Positions 38,501 to 47,900 of a stretch of DNA of 64,000 nucleotides are shown here, one piece after another; the first letter of the stretch is position 1; each line of letters begins with the position of its first letter. A model generated the notes under the pieces. It made no database searches. It saw nothing but the letters and a program-made list of their open reading frames with translations, and was not told the origin of the DNA. The position numbers and the translations under genes are program-made. The DNA is from JANXQG01 sp963780045 (GTDB lineage Bacteria > Planctomycetota > Planctomycetia > Pirellulales > Thermoguttaceae): the NCBI GenBank assembly GCA_963780045.1, contig CAVZZZ010000001.1, forward strand, positions 2,046,001-2,110,000, read 5' to 3'.

Positions 38501-41500
38501 CGTGGTGTTTGGCCCGTTGCCGCTCACGGAAAGCGTCACCTGGCCCGATGTGGAGTCCGTGAGGTTGATGCCGCCGGCGCCGGCCAGGCCACCGATGGTG
38601 GGATTGTCGTTGCCGCCGGCGAAAGTCAGCGATCCGAATTGCCCGATCGTGAGCTTGGTGCTCTGCGCGGCGTTCGGGTCGGCCAGTTGCAGGGTGCCAA
38701 GGTTCACCTGCGTCGCGCCGGTGAAGTTATTGCTCGCGGCAAGCACGAGCGTGCCCACGCCGTTTTTCGTCAGCGAGCCTGGGCCACTGATGGCGCCGGC
38801 GTAGGTTTGACTGCCGAAGTAATTGAAATCCAAAGCGCCGCTATTGGCAATGCTGACGCTGGCGAGCGAGCCGTCTTGATTGACGGCCCCGTTGCCCAAC
38901 TGGAGCGTGCCGCTGCTGATCGTCGTAGCGCCGGTATACCCGTTGGAGCCGGTCAGCGTCAATGCTCCGCTCTGCAGCGCGAGGGACCCCGTTCCGCTAA
39001 TGGCGCCGCCGTACGATTGGGCTCCGGCCAGGTTGTAGACCAGGTTCCCATTGTCGTTAATGCCGAAGGTCGCGGAAATGGAGCCGTCGTTGCCCGCGGC
39101 GCCGTTGCCCAGTTTCAGCGTGGCGCCCTGGCCGATCGAGGTCGCGCCCGTGAACGTGTTCGTGTTCAAAAGCACGACCGTGCCGGTCCCCGTCAGTTGC
39201 AAGCCGGTGCTGCCGGCAATGGCGTTGCTGCCGGAAATCGTGTAAGTCGTGTTGTTGTTGTTGAAAGTGACGGAGGCGGGATGCACATCACCGCTATTGA
39301 GGGTGACATTGGTATGCGCGCCGGCCGAATCATCGAATAGGACGGTGTCGCCGGGGTTGTCGATGTAGTGCGTGCTCCCCGCTCCCGGAAGCGTCCAGTT
39401 GATGGAAGTCGTGTCCCAACTGGTACCCGCGTTCCCCGTCCAGAGTATGTACGCGGCCAGCGAGGTAACGTCCAAGTCCAACTCATTCGAGCCGTTGTTG
39501 AAGGCCAGGGTGCCAATCGCGCGGTTGGGGAGCTCGCCGAGCGTGAACGTGTTCGACGCCGCCGTCTGTATCCCTCCGCTGCAACTGATCAGGGCGAAGT
39601 CGCCGGTCCCGGTAATCGAGGCAATGTTGATCGTCACCGCGTTGCCGTTCGTGTTGAGCGCACCGTTGAGCACCAGCCGCGGGCTACCGACCGCCGGCAA
39701 CGTGCCGCCGAGGTAAACCGAGGCGGGGCCGCTGAAGGTCGCGGTATTGGTGAGCGTGAGCGCGCCGGTGCCCGACTGGCCGCCTTCCAGGATGCCGCCG
39801 GATAAGACATTGACCGGACTGTTAACCGACCCCATTCCTCCCAAGGTCGCGCCCGATCCGACAGTCACCAGGCTCGAGGACTGGATCGAGTTGTTGACGT
39901 ACAACTTGCCGGCGGAAACCGTGGTAGCGCCGGTGTAGGTCTCCGGGCCGTTGAAAACGATGGTGCCGTTGTTGTTCACGGCGATGCCGGCCGTGGTGGC
40001 GTCGCCTTCCACGATCGCGTTGCCCACCACGACCGAGCCGCTGCCGCTGATCTGTCCGCCGAAATCGACGCGACCACCATTGCGTGCGGTGAAGGTGGTG
40101 GGAGTCGCGGGCGGCTCGTTCAAGAGGATATTGCCGTTCATCTGCGTCCAGTCGTCGGTCATGCCGCCCAGGGTCGCGCTGGCATAAGTGACGTCGGTCC
40201 CGCCAACGGTGATGTTCCGGTTGGTGAACAAGGTGGGCCCGCTGCCGACGCCGGCGTTCGGTCCGTAGGTCATGAAGGCGATATGGGCCCCCGGGGTCGT
40301 CGGAATGGCCTGAGCCGAACCGCTGGGATTGATGGTCACGCTGGTCCCGACCTGGATGGTAGCATTGCCTTCGCCCAGCGAGCTGGGCGTCCCCGTCCCT
40401 GCCACGGCCGGGTCGTTGGCGGCAATAAGCACTGCCCCGCCGTTGATCTGCAGCGTGGCGGCGGCGTACGTCGTGGCCGCGCTGTCGAAAATCAAGCCGC
40501 CGTTGCCGTTGAAATTGACATTCTCAGCCGGATTGCCGGAAGCGCTGTTAATGATAGCGCCGGCATACTCTCCCTCCGGCACGATGCCGATGCCACGAAT
40601 CGACGACCAGCCCCGCTGCGAACTGCCTTGGAAATCGACGGGGTTCTCCAGCACCAGCGTGTTGTTGGAAGTCGGCGAGCCCAAGGTAAAGTGGTCGCCG
40701 CTTCCCTGGCCAAAGTATGTCTTCTCCGACAGCACTTGCAGTGAGCCGCCGCTGGTCGCGTACAGCGCCACGATCCGCGGCGGTGAGGTTGTCGAGGGCG
40801 TCAAAGCGGCGAAACCGGTGCCGTCGAAGCTGTTTCCAAGGAAGCCCAGGTTGATCTGTCCGTTGCTGAGCGTCACATTCAGGGGAACCGACGTGCCGCT
40901 TGCATCGTTCCCGTTCGCGACGACCTGGTAGGAGAAGTCGGCGTTGTACGGGCCGGGGTCGGTGCCGATCTTGGCGCCGATCTCGAGAATCGCAGTCGAA
41001 AGGCTTCCGCCCGTGGCATTCAAACTGATCGGGGCCAGCGAGCTGTTCGCCGTGCCGCTCCCCAAGGCGGCGGCGTTGCGGATCGACAGCACCGTCAACC
41101 CTCCATTAACGGTATTCGAGGGCATGAGCACCGCCACCGTGGGGGCGTTGTTTGCTCCGCCCAGGATCAGTTCACCGTTGGTGACCACCGTGGGACCGCT
41201 GTAGGTGTTCGGGCCGGTAAGAAGCAAAGTGCCCGTTCCCCGTTTGCTGAATGTCAAGGGGCCGACCGCGGTGTCCGCAATCACTCCGCTGTAAGTGACG
41301 GTCGTAGTGGCGTTGGTCGTGTCGAGACCGAAAACCGCGCCGGCCGCCAGCCCGGTCGAGCTTGTGGATGCCGATAGATTCGAGAGCAGCGCGGCGGCCT
41401 GCGACTGGGTGAAGTCATTCGGCCCGCCGTAATTGACCGCCAGGGTGCTGCTGCCGGTGACGCTGATATTCGCCGGCGTCCAACTAGCGGAGTTTCCGCC

Positions 41501-43315
41501 ATAGAGCGAGCCGGCCATGCCCAATTGAAGGATCGAGTGGTTCGCCGTCGTAGCCCCGGTGTAGTTGTTGGCCTGACTAAGGATTGCTGTTGCGCCTCCC
41601 GTGACGCTCAGTGCGGTCGAGCCGGTAATGGCGTTGCTGCCCGTCGCGAGAAGGACCGCGCCGCCGACGCCGGTTGTGTTGCCGCCGATGGTAAACTGGC
41701 CCTGGCTGATTTCGCCGGTGCCTGGCAGACTGAGCGTGCCGCCGCTGACGGTCGGCGGCAGATTCGTAAGCGCACCGCCCAATGTCAAGGCGCCGCCCGA
41801 CAGGGAGACCGCGTTGCTCCCGCTGACGATCAAATTCACTACGCCGCCCGACACGGAGATCGTGTTGTTCCCAAGCAGGGTGCTGGCCACGTTCAATGAG
41901 CCGCTGGACACGGTGATCGGCGAGTTCCCAACGGTGCCGCTCACACTCATTGCGCCGCCGGAGACGACGAGCGGCGTGTTCCCCAGGTTGCCGGTCACGT
42001 TCAACAAGCCGCCCGCCACGCTGGTTGTGCCGGAGTAGGTATTGTTGCCGTCGAGGGCCAGCGTGCCGCTGCTGGCAGGCAGGCTGATGCCGGAAGAAGC
42101 CGTGCCGTCGGCGATATTGCCGCTGATATCAAGCGATCGGCTGGCACTTATGTTGAATGTCGTGTTGTTGTTGAGACTGACCGGGGCCGAAATGATGTGC
42201 GAGCCCGTTATGACGCTAACGGTTGGCAAGTTGGTGGAACTGGCCGCAAAGGTCAGGCTGCCGCCGCTGCCGGGAGCGATCGTGACTTGATTGCTGTTGG
42301 CGAGCAACAGCGAGTTCAGGGTAATTGGAGCATCGAGCGTGACTGCGGCTGCCGTGGTCGGGTTGCTTGTAAACCAGGCTGCCGCCCCGGAGCCGGTGGG
42401 GACGCCGCTGCCCCAGTTGCCCGGACTGTTCCAACTGCCGCTGCCGGCAACGTTCCACGCCGAATAGCCGGCGGGCACCGCGGAAAAGACGGCGACAGCG
42501 ATTTCGTCTCGACTCCCTGCGTTATCCACTTGCGAAATCGTCGTTGCCCCCGTGCTGAGATTATTGACGTACGCCGAGCATGAAGAGACGTCGGTTGACG
42601 CGTCAGAACTGCTTAGATACAGCTTTGACGCGGCGGGTCCGATCGAATTCACGTAAGTGAAATTGGGGTTGCCCGAGGCGCGAAACGCGCCTGTAATGGC
42701 TGCGAACGAGCCGGCCGCCGTCGCGCTGGACAAGGACACGGCACTGGTGCCGTTGCTGGAGTCGTGCCCGTACGTGACCGGAGGAATGAAAGTGTTCACG
42801 CCTGATAGCGTGTATGCAGAGACCTCGGCGGAACGTCCCGATCCCGAAATCACCAGGCTGCCGTTGGTGCCCGGAGTCGGATCGAAGAGATAGTAGAGGT
42901 CCGCATAAATGTAACTGCTTGCGCTGCTGATCTGCACGATGCCTTTGGTGAGCGGCGTCCCGTTCCAGGTGATGGTCGGATTGGCGTCGGGGCCGGTTGC
43001 GGAATTGTTCTGCGCAAACTCGGTCATATTCACGATAAGCACGCTGTTCGTAGGGCTGGCGGAAATGGTGAACGTTTCCGTCCCCGACATTACGGCGTCC
43101 GCGGAGGTCGTGGGGGCGCCGTCGCTGAGCCCCCAAAACGCCGTGGAAGAGGTGTCCGTGATGGTGATGGCCGCCGACGCCGCGCCGGGCGCGGCCAACA
43201 GCCCCAGGGCCAGCGCGGCCAGGCCAATTGCCCAAGGAACCTGCCGCAAAACTTGGTTTTTGAACACAGAGAGATCCTGAACTTTTCCCAACAGGTAAGA
43301 ATTGCCGCAATCCAT
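35510..43315 (-). CDS. Giant exported beta-strand-repeat protein with PEP-CTERM anchor (2601 aa)
   Basis: A signal segment (VPWAIGLAALALGLLAAPGA) is followed by a beta-sandwich domain of about 250 residues. A linker, SAWNVAGSGSWNSPGNWGSG, begins some 2200 residues of autotransporter-associated beta-strand repeats (units like GNNTYSGTTSVAGGLLNVTG). Three further W-x-G inserts (LWTGNAGTSWDTTSINW, IWRGTQGSVWTATNNW) mark sub-blocks. The end is VPEPATVALLSAGAMLLVVR plus Arg: a PEP-CTERM signal and not an outer-membrane barrel. It should form a long beta-helix on the surface. The ATG at 43315 has AGGTGA upstream. A 42-bp conserved word lies 209 bases upstream. Confidence 0.9.
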   Translation of the reverse strand: MDCGNSYLLGKVQDLSVFKNQVLRQVPWAIGLAALALGLLAAPGAASAAITITDTSSTAFWGLSDGAPTTSADAVMSGTETFTISASPTNSVLIVNMTEFAQNNSATGPDANPTITWNGTPLTKGIVQISSASSYIYADLYYLFDPTPGTNGSLVISGSGRSAEVSAYTLSGVNTFIPPVTYGHDSSNGTSAVSLSSATAAGSFAAITGAFRASGNPNFTYVNSIGPAASKLYLSSSDASTDVSSCSAYVNNLSTGATTISQVDNAGSRDEIAVAVFSAVPAGYSAWNVAGSGSWNSPGNWGSGVPTGSGAAAWFTSNPTTAAAVTLDAPITLNSLLLANSNQVTIAPGSGGSLTFAASSTNLPTVSVITGSHIISAPVSLNNNTTFNISASRSLDISGNIADGTASSGISLPASSGTLALDGNNTYSGTTSVAGGLLNVTGNLGNTPLVVSGGAMSVSGTVGNSPITVSSGSLNVASTLLGNNTISVSGGVVNLIVSGSNAVSLSGGALTLGGALTNLPPTVSGGTLSLPGTGEISQGQFTIGGNTTGVGGAVLLATGSNAITGSTALSVTGGATAILSQANNYTGATTANHSILQLGMAGSLYGGNSASWTPANISVTGSSTLAVNYGGPNDFTQSQAAALLSNLSASTSSTGLAAGAVFGLDTTNATTTVTYSGVIADTAVGPLTFSKRGTGTLLLTGPNTYSGPTVVTNGELILGGANNAPTVAVLMPSNTVNGGLTVLSIRNAAALGSGTANSSLAPISLNATGGSLSTAILEIGAKIGTDPGPYNADFSYQVVANGNDASGTSVPLNVTLSNGQINLGFLGNSFDGTGFAALTPSTTSPPRIVALYATSGGSLQVLSEKTYFGQGSGDHFTLGSPTSNNTLVLENPVDFQGSSQRGWSSIRGIGIVPEGEYAGAIINSASGNPAENVNFNGNGGLIFDSAATTYAAATLQINGGAVLIAANDPAVAGTGTPSSLGEGNATIQVGTSVTINPSGSAQAIPTTPGAHIAFMTYGPNAGVGSGPTLFTNRNITVGGTDVTYASATLGGMTDDWTQMNGNILLNEPPATPTTFTARNGGRVDFGGQISGSGSVVVGNAIVEGDATTAGIAVNNNGTIVFNGPETYTGATTVSAGKLYVNNSIQSSSLVTVGSGATLGGMGSVNSPVNVLSGGILEGGQSGTGALTLTNTATFSGPASVYLGGTLPAVGSPRLVLNGALNTNGNAVTINIASITGTGDFALISCSGGIQTAASNTFTLGELPNRAIGTLAFNNGSNELDLDVTSLAAYILWTGNAGTSWDTTSINWTLPGAGSTHYIDNPGDTVLFDDSAGAHTNVTLNSGDVHPASVTFNNNNTTYTISGSNAIAGSTGLQLTGTGTVVLLNTNTFTGATSIGQGATLKLGNGAAGNDGSISATFGINDNGNLVYNLAGAQSYGGAISGTGSLALQSGALTLTGSNGYTGATTISSGTLQLGNGAVNQDGSLASVSIANSGALDFNYFGSQTYAGAISGPGSLTKNGVGTLVLAASNNFTGATQVNLGTLQLADPNAAQSTKLTIGQFGSLTFAGGNDNPTIGGLAGAGGINLTDSTSGQVTLSVSGNGPNTTFSGSISGSGALTFLGPNSLTLSGASSYLGGTSLLGGTLVITNSNSLGAVAGQLNIGPGASTLEVAGNIADARAINFNDPVSTIRVDAGQSYNNTGTISGGGTLTKTGPGLLVLAGTTNSAITTAVSAGTLLINGSFVNLGTVAVSGSSVFGGNGIASDTTVQNRGTIDVSANNGSTLSLNNLTLGQIATDTSTLNFSAANLAIAQLAINGNLTTNGGNNSVTVNVGGVSALTGTYTLATYGSLNGTGSSAFVLGAQTGLTTRDSGALIVTGTAIDYVITGYYPIWRGTQGSVWTATNNWARSDTGAPTSFLTGDTVVFDDSAGTTAGGTTSVSISGTGNVSPGAVTFNNNAYNYTISGPYGITGAGALYVNGTGSVTMSTSNTYTGGTNINAGTLIANNSTGFATGTGQVNINAGGLLIADNSGGTATGSIPVNINGGTLQIGNGDAQGTLGAVPLDNGVLAFNRSDNLSYAGVISGTGSVVQHGSGMLTLTATNNYSGGTVVNRGTLAISTDANLGAVPGSVQPANIILNGGILQFNNGTNVLPVPATPTSYTINTNRGITLGPSGGTLNVNFVNTNQTFDDETAVDYAGVIAGSGGLTITGQAGWNQANQSIVNLIGNNTYAGGTTVNNAVLAFSDNNGPYTTILPATTVLNLVNSAALNIDASTSSATIAGLTGDPTALVGTCNSSSAVELIIDSTGSYTYNGVISAFTYVAKAGANTAISLVMSGSGLQNLSGASGYAGGTTVNGGTLQLGNNSALGTGGLTANGGVTDLNGFNPTLASLSGSAGLITNGGSANSLLTVNQGTTTFSGTIGNGPTHNVALTLGAGKLVLDGSNTYSGATTINGGSTLQLGGNDNNGSIGNSAVTDNGSLIVSRTDSVNLTSLISGPLSGSGSLTLNGSGTLTLTGTNTYTGGTVVDSGTMIAADPAAIEDGTNLSVGSGLSAFGSLVSAGAATPAGSTASTAVPEPATVALLSAGAMLLVVRRLRRRRGGLE

Positions 43316-43523
43316 AGGTCACCTAATTCTTTGAAAAGTCAACGCGCAGAGTGGCAACCCCTAGGTTGCAACTCATGCACGTAGTTACCCAGTTACCAGG
43401 AATCGAGCCGAAGCTAGTCCTCGCGATTCGGGCCAAAAACCATCGATAAGGAAAAGGCGATGGACTTTCGGCCCTGCCGCAGCGTCGTCTATATTGGTAA
43501 TTGGAGCAAAAATTGACCGATTA

Positions 43524-43565
43524 GTCTTGATTTATAACGGCTAGTTTTGTGCTAAAAATGCCAAC
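43524..43565 (-). promoter_or_regulatory. Conserved 42-bp upstream element, copy A
   Basis: On the + strand this segment starts GTCTTGATTTATAACGGCTA and ends ATGCCAAC. It matches 34 of 42 bases with 55755-55796. Both copies lie upstream of a giant exported-protein gene, in the same orientation. Flanking DNA is not noticeably similar, so a shared regulatory site or transcript leader is likely. The distance to the ATG is 209 bases. Confidence 0.55.
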
Positions 43566-43663
43566 TGCGAGAAATCTAGGACGTTGGCGGCCGTTGCGCC
43601 CTTTGCCGCGGGGCAGGGAGCTTACACCACGGAACAGGGAGTAACTGCAGCATACTCCCTAGG

Positions 43664-44920
43664 TCAATGCTCCGGGCTCCCTACTCCCCATACCGCGCGG
43701 ATCGCCTCTTCGTCGCCGAACCCCTCGGGGCAGGGGGCGCCGGGGTTGTTGGCGAAATACCAGTGGATGTCCCGCGACGAGCAGGTGCGGCTGCCGGGCA
43801 ATTGCAAGTAGCCGTTGGGGTCCGTCTTCCGCACCCAATCCCAGGCGTACTGCAGCCAGCGGGCCCGATACGGCTTGCCCTGGTGCGCAAACCACGTGAT
43901 CTCGTCGTAACCCCAGACCCAATTTCCGCCCGCGCCGGCCTTGCCTGGCGTCCGGCTCGATCCCCAGTTGTCCAGTTCCACCAGATAAGGCAGGTGCTCG
44001 CACTTCCAGCCGCTGTAGGTCATGCCGCCCTTGCTGCGGTTGTAGATGCCGTCGGAAAAGCCGACTTGCAAGATCGCGTCTTGCGGCTTCGCAGGGTTCT
44101 CCTTGATCCGCAGCGGAAAGGCGTGGAAGTCCAGCAGCAACTTGCCGCCGTGCACGAGGCCGCCGCTGGGCGTGTGGCCGTTGCAGAGCACCATGTGCCG
44201 GCGGGCGTGCAGCGCGGCATACGCCCGGACCAGGGTCAGCAGGCGGTCCCATTGGGCGTTGCCGCGGTCGCTTTTGTTCATGATCTCCACTTGTCCGAAG
44301 TGGATGGCCTCGAAGCCTAAGTCAATATAAGTTGCCGCCTGATAATAAAACCAAAGCTGCGTCTCCTGCCGGCTCACGTCCGGCACCTGGCCGCGGCCCA
44401 TGGAGCGGCGCTGCCCGGCGGGATAAATCATCTCCTCGTAGCGGAAGCTCCGGTTTTCCACAGGCAGGCCGAAGGCGGTGAAGACCCAGTCGGGCACCGC
44501 GATCTGGCTGACGCGCGGGCCGACGACCTCGAACACGCAAGCCTCCAGGACCATCTCCGGATCGGCGGCAAGCGCCTTGGGAACCTGTTCCTTTGCCCGC
44601 TGGATATTGGACAGGAAGTTGTTCTCAGCGCCCCACAGGCAGAGGCTCCGCCCGGCGTACTTCACGCCGAGGGCCTTGAGCATGCGGATGTTGTCGTCCA
44701 GGTCGCCGCGGCCATTGAAAACGCCCTCCACGGAAATTGAGCGGGCGAGAAAGTTCTCCAGCACTTCCCGCGAGATGATTCGGTCGAACCGGTACTTGCC
44801 GGACGGGGCGGCGATTGGCATATCGGCGGCCGGCGCATACGACGCGAAAGGCAGACACGGCAGCAGCGGACAAATCCAAATCGCACAGCGCGCAGTTTGG
44901 ACGGCAACGGAATAACGCAT
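43664..44920 (-). CDS. Secreted protein of unknown function (glycosidase-like look)
   Basis: This 418-residue protein has an N-terminal signal segment (RCAIWICPLLPCLPFASYAP). The body has many Trp/Tyr/His residues and segments such as DLDDNIRMLKALGVKYAGRS, TYIDLGFEAIHFGQVEIMNK and WDRLLTLVRAYAALHARRHM. This pattern suggests a TIM-barrel glycoside-hydrolase-like fold, but I cannot name a family. It starts two bases after the stop of the giant protein gene upstream (stop, AC, ATG), so it is co-translated with it and probably acts with it at the cell surface. Confidence 0.75.
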   Translation of the reverse strand: MRYSVAVQTARCAIWICPLLPCLPFASYAPAADMPIAAPSGKYRFDRIISREVLENFLARSISVEGVFNGRGDLDDNIRMLKALGVKYAGRSLCLWGAENNFLSNIQRAKEQVPKALAADPEMVLEACVFEVVGPRVSQIAVPDWVFTAFGLPVENRSFRYEEMIYPAGQRRSMGRGQVPDVSRQETQLWFYYQAATYIDLGFEAIHFGQVEIMNKSDRGNAQWDRLLTLVRAYAALHARRHMVLCNGHTPSGGLVHGGKLLLDFHAFPLRIKENPAKPQDAILQVGFSDGIYNRSKGGMTYSGWKCEHLPYLVELDNWGSSRTPGKAGAGGNWVWGYDEITWFAHQGKPYRARWLQYAWDWVRKTDPNGYLQLPGSRTCSSRDIHWYFANNPGAPCPEGFGDEEAIRAVWGVGSPEH

Positions 44921-44922
44921 GT

Positions 44923-47900
44923 TTACAGTCCGAACCGGGCGAGAGCCGCTTCGCGCGCGGCCAGGTCCGGATCGGCCGGACCATTGCGCTGGGTATTGGC
45001 GTCGTTGATCGCCGCCACCCATTGCAGTACAAGGGACGAGGGACGATGGACGAATGACGGTGGAAGCGACGGGCCAACGGACGATGGGGGAGACGAAAAC
45101 ACGGCGTCAACAGCCCGATGCGAAGGGACGGCCGCCCCGGACGGACGCGCGGCGGTAGCGACCGCCGAGACAAGCGAAACCGCGGTTGCGGCTGGGGGCG
45201 AGGCGGGCGAGACGCTGGCGCCATCGCTAATGGAAGGCAAGGCGCCGGCGACACTGTTATCCGCAGGCGAGACGCCAACACCACTCGCGGTGGCCGAGGC
45301 GGCCTGCACCCCGCCGAACATGCCCGCGGCACCAGCACCGACGAACAGGCTCGAACCGTCGAGCAGAGAACCTGGGTTGGTTACGATCAGTGTCCCACCG
45401 GTCACCAGCGTGCCGCCGCTGTAGTTGTTTGTGCCGGAAAGCGTTACCGTGCCGCCGGTGTTTTTGGTCAGGCCGCCCGTTCCGGAGAGGTTGGCGCTGG
45501 CCGTGCCACTTTCGAATTGATATGCGGCGGCGGAGATGGGGCCGCTGAGGCTGCCGCCCGTATCGAGGGTCAGGATCCCACCGGTAGAAAAGACACCACT
45601 GGCGGCCACGACAAGCGAGCCGCCGGACACGTCAGTAGTAGTTGTCACCGAGAGAGTGGCCGCCGCGGCGACGCTTACTTGCCCGCCCTGGCTGATCAAC
45701 AGGGAATTCGCGGCTTGAACGGAGGTCACTTGGACGATATAGGGCGTGTTGACGATCGCGTTGGCAGCGCTGTTGGGAAACGCTGGGCCCGAGCCCGACC
45801 AATGGGAGTCGGTCCAATTGCCGCTGGCGCCGTTCCAGGTCAGCGTTGTCAGGTCGACAACCGTCATGCTCCCCTGGCTTCCCGTAAACCCGGTCCCCCC
45901 GCTGTAAACCGCGATGATCGTGTTGTTGCCGGGCGACAAGCTGCTGACGGCCGCCGAAGTTGCCGTCCCGCCCGAGACGTTGACGGCCGTGCCAATCCGG
46001 TTGCCCTGGGCCACTGAACCGAGATAGAAGGAAACGGTCCCCACGCTGGGACTGCCCGCGATCATGGCCGTGAAAGTCGCGGCATTGCCCGGCGGAACGG
46101 GGCTGGCCGGTGACGACAGCAAGGCCGTATTCGTGTTCAGCGTCAGCGTCGCCGGGTTGGTGGGGGCCGTGCCCGCGCCATTGGTGAAGACCGCACGATA
46201 CTCGTTGCCCCCTTGTGAGGCTGAACGCTATTGAAAGTCAATGTCGGCGAGGTTGCGCCGAAGACATTACTCCAGGCGCCGCCGTTCGTGCTAACTTGCC
46301 ATTGAACGGTCGGCGCGGTGTTGCCGCTGGCGGCAGCCGTGAAGGTTGCCAAACCGCCGATGTTGACAGTCTGGCTCGACGGTTGTGTGGTCACGGCCGG
46401 CGCTGTAACGACCACGAGCGTCGAGGGGCCGCTCACAGCGGAGCCAAGGCTGTTGGTGAAGACGGCGTCAAAAACGTCTCCACTGAGGCTGGATGTCGCA
46501 GGTGTGATCGTTAGAGTGTCCGAAACGGGACTTCCCGAGGAATTGATCGTGGCGGTCCAACTGTATGTGCCGCCATTGGTCAAGTTCGAGAAACTGGCGC
46601 CGCCATTGGTGCTCATGCGCCACACTACCGACAGGTTGCCGCTTCCGCTGGTTTTCCCGGAGGCGGCGGCGGTAATCGTGGCATTGTTGTTCGCATTGAC
46701 CGTTGTAGGGTTCGCCGGCTGAGACGTCACGCTGGGGTAGGATTGACCGTTGCTTCCAGTAAGGCTTAGAGCGGCCGCCGTGCTGGCGGCCGTGCCGGCG
46801 CTATTGGAGAATACCGCCCGATACAAATTGCCGTCGAGACCGGTGGTGCTGCTGATGGCAAGAGTCAACGTCGTGGCGCCGCTGTAGACGCCGCCATTGG
46901 TCAAATTGGCAAACGTCGCTCCGCCGTTCGTACTCACTTGCCATTGGACGGACTGCGCGGAATTGCCGCCAGCAGCGGCAAAGAAACTCGTCCCACTGCC
47001 GGAGGACACCGTTTTGTTCGCCGGCGAGATCGACACCGTGGGGACCGATGCCGGCTGATCGACGGCAAAGTTGTCGTAGTCCAAAGGGTGGGTCAGGGTT
47101 TCAGAGACGCTCGACCGGAAACCGGCATAAACGGCAGTCGCCGTACCCAAGTTGGTCAGGCCGCTGACGTTGTAGGCAACGGCTGCAAGGACGGTCCTCG
47201 GAGCACTGACGCCCGTTGGTCCATAATCGAGGACTGAGAACGTCCCTTGGAAACTGCCCGATGCTATTTCCTGGGTGGTGAAAATGAGCTGGAGCCAGTC
47301 ATTCGTATTGACCGTGCCCGTAATCGCCGTGTTGTCGGCGGAGCTGACGCCGGCGCCGTTGTCTGATTGGAACTCGACCGTATTATTGCCAAGAATACGC
47401 GCTGAAATGAACGTGAAATTGGCATTGAAACCCGATGTGCTGGCCGAGATGAAGCCAATCTGCGGAAGTTTGTCGCCGCTGCCGGTGCCGCCCGGCACGG
47501 TGGCGAACAAGGAAACCGTATGGATTAACCCGTCCGACAGATTGAAGGTCGTGGGCATGTAGATTGCGGTCTGGTCGGTCGTGCTTGTGGACGCGACTCC
47601 GCCGCCGGCCGTACCGCCTGTCTGGTCGTCAAGTCCGGAAGTGGATCCCCACGTCAAGTTCGTGCCGGCCGGCCCGCCCGAGCTGTTCAAGGAGAACTGG
47701 GAAGTGAACGTGCTCGCGCCCGCGTTGAAATTGACGTAGGCCGTCGGTCCGATATAGAAACCACTGGAAACAGCCGAGGTCAGCGAGGCGTCGGTGGCGG
47801 TCAACGTATAGTTGCCGTCGTTGGCAATCGACAAACCGTTGAAGGTCGCCAGCCCATTGACGGCCTGGGCCGTGGCCGTCGTGCTGCCGCCCGTGAACGT

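Noticed and set aside
43551..43565. TTGGCA...CACA in the 42-bp element as a sigma54 promoter
   Set aside because: GG is present at the -24-like position, but the required GC at -12 with correct spacing is missing in both copies.
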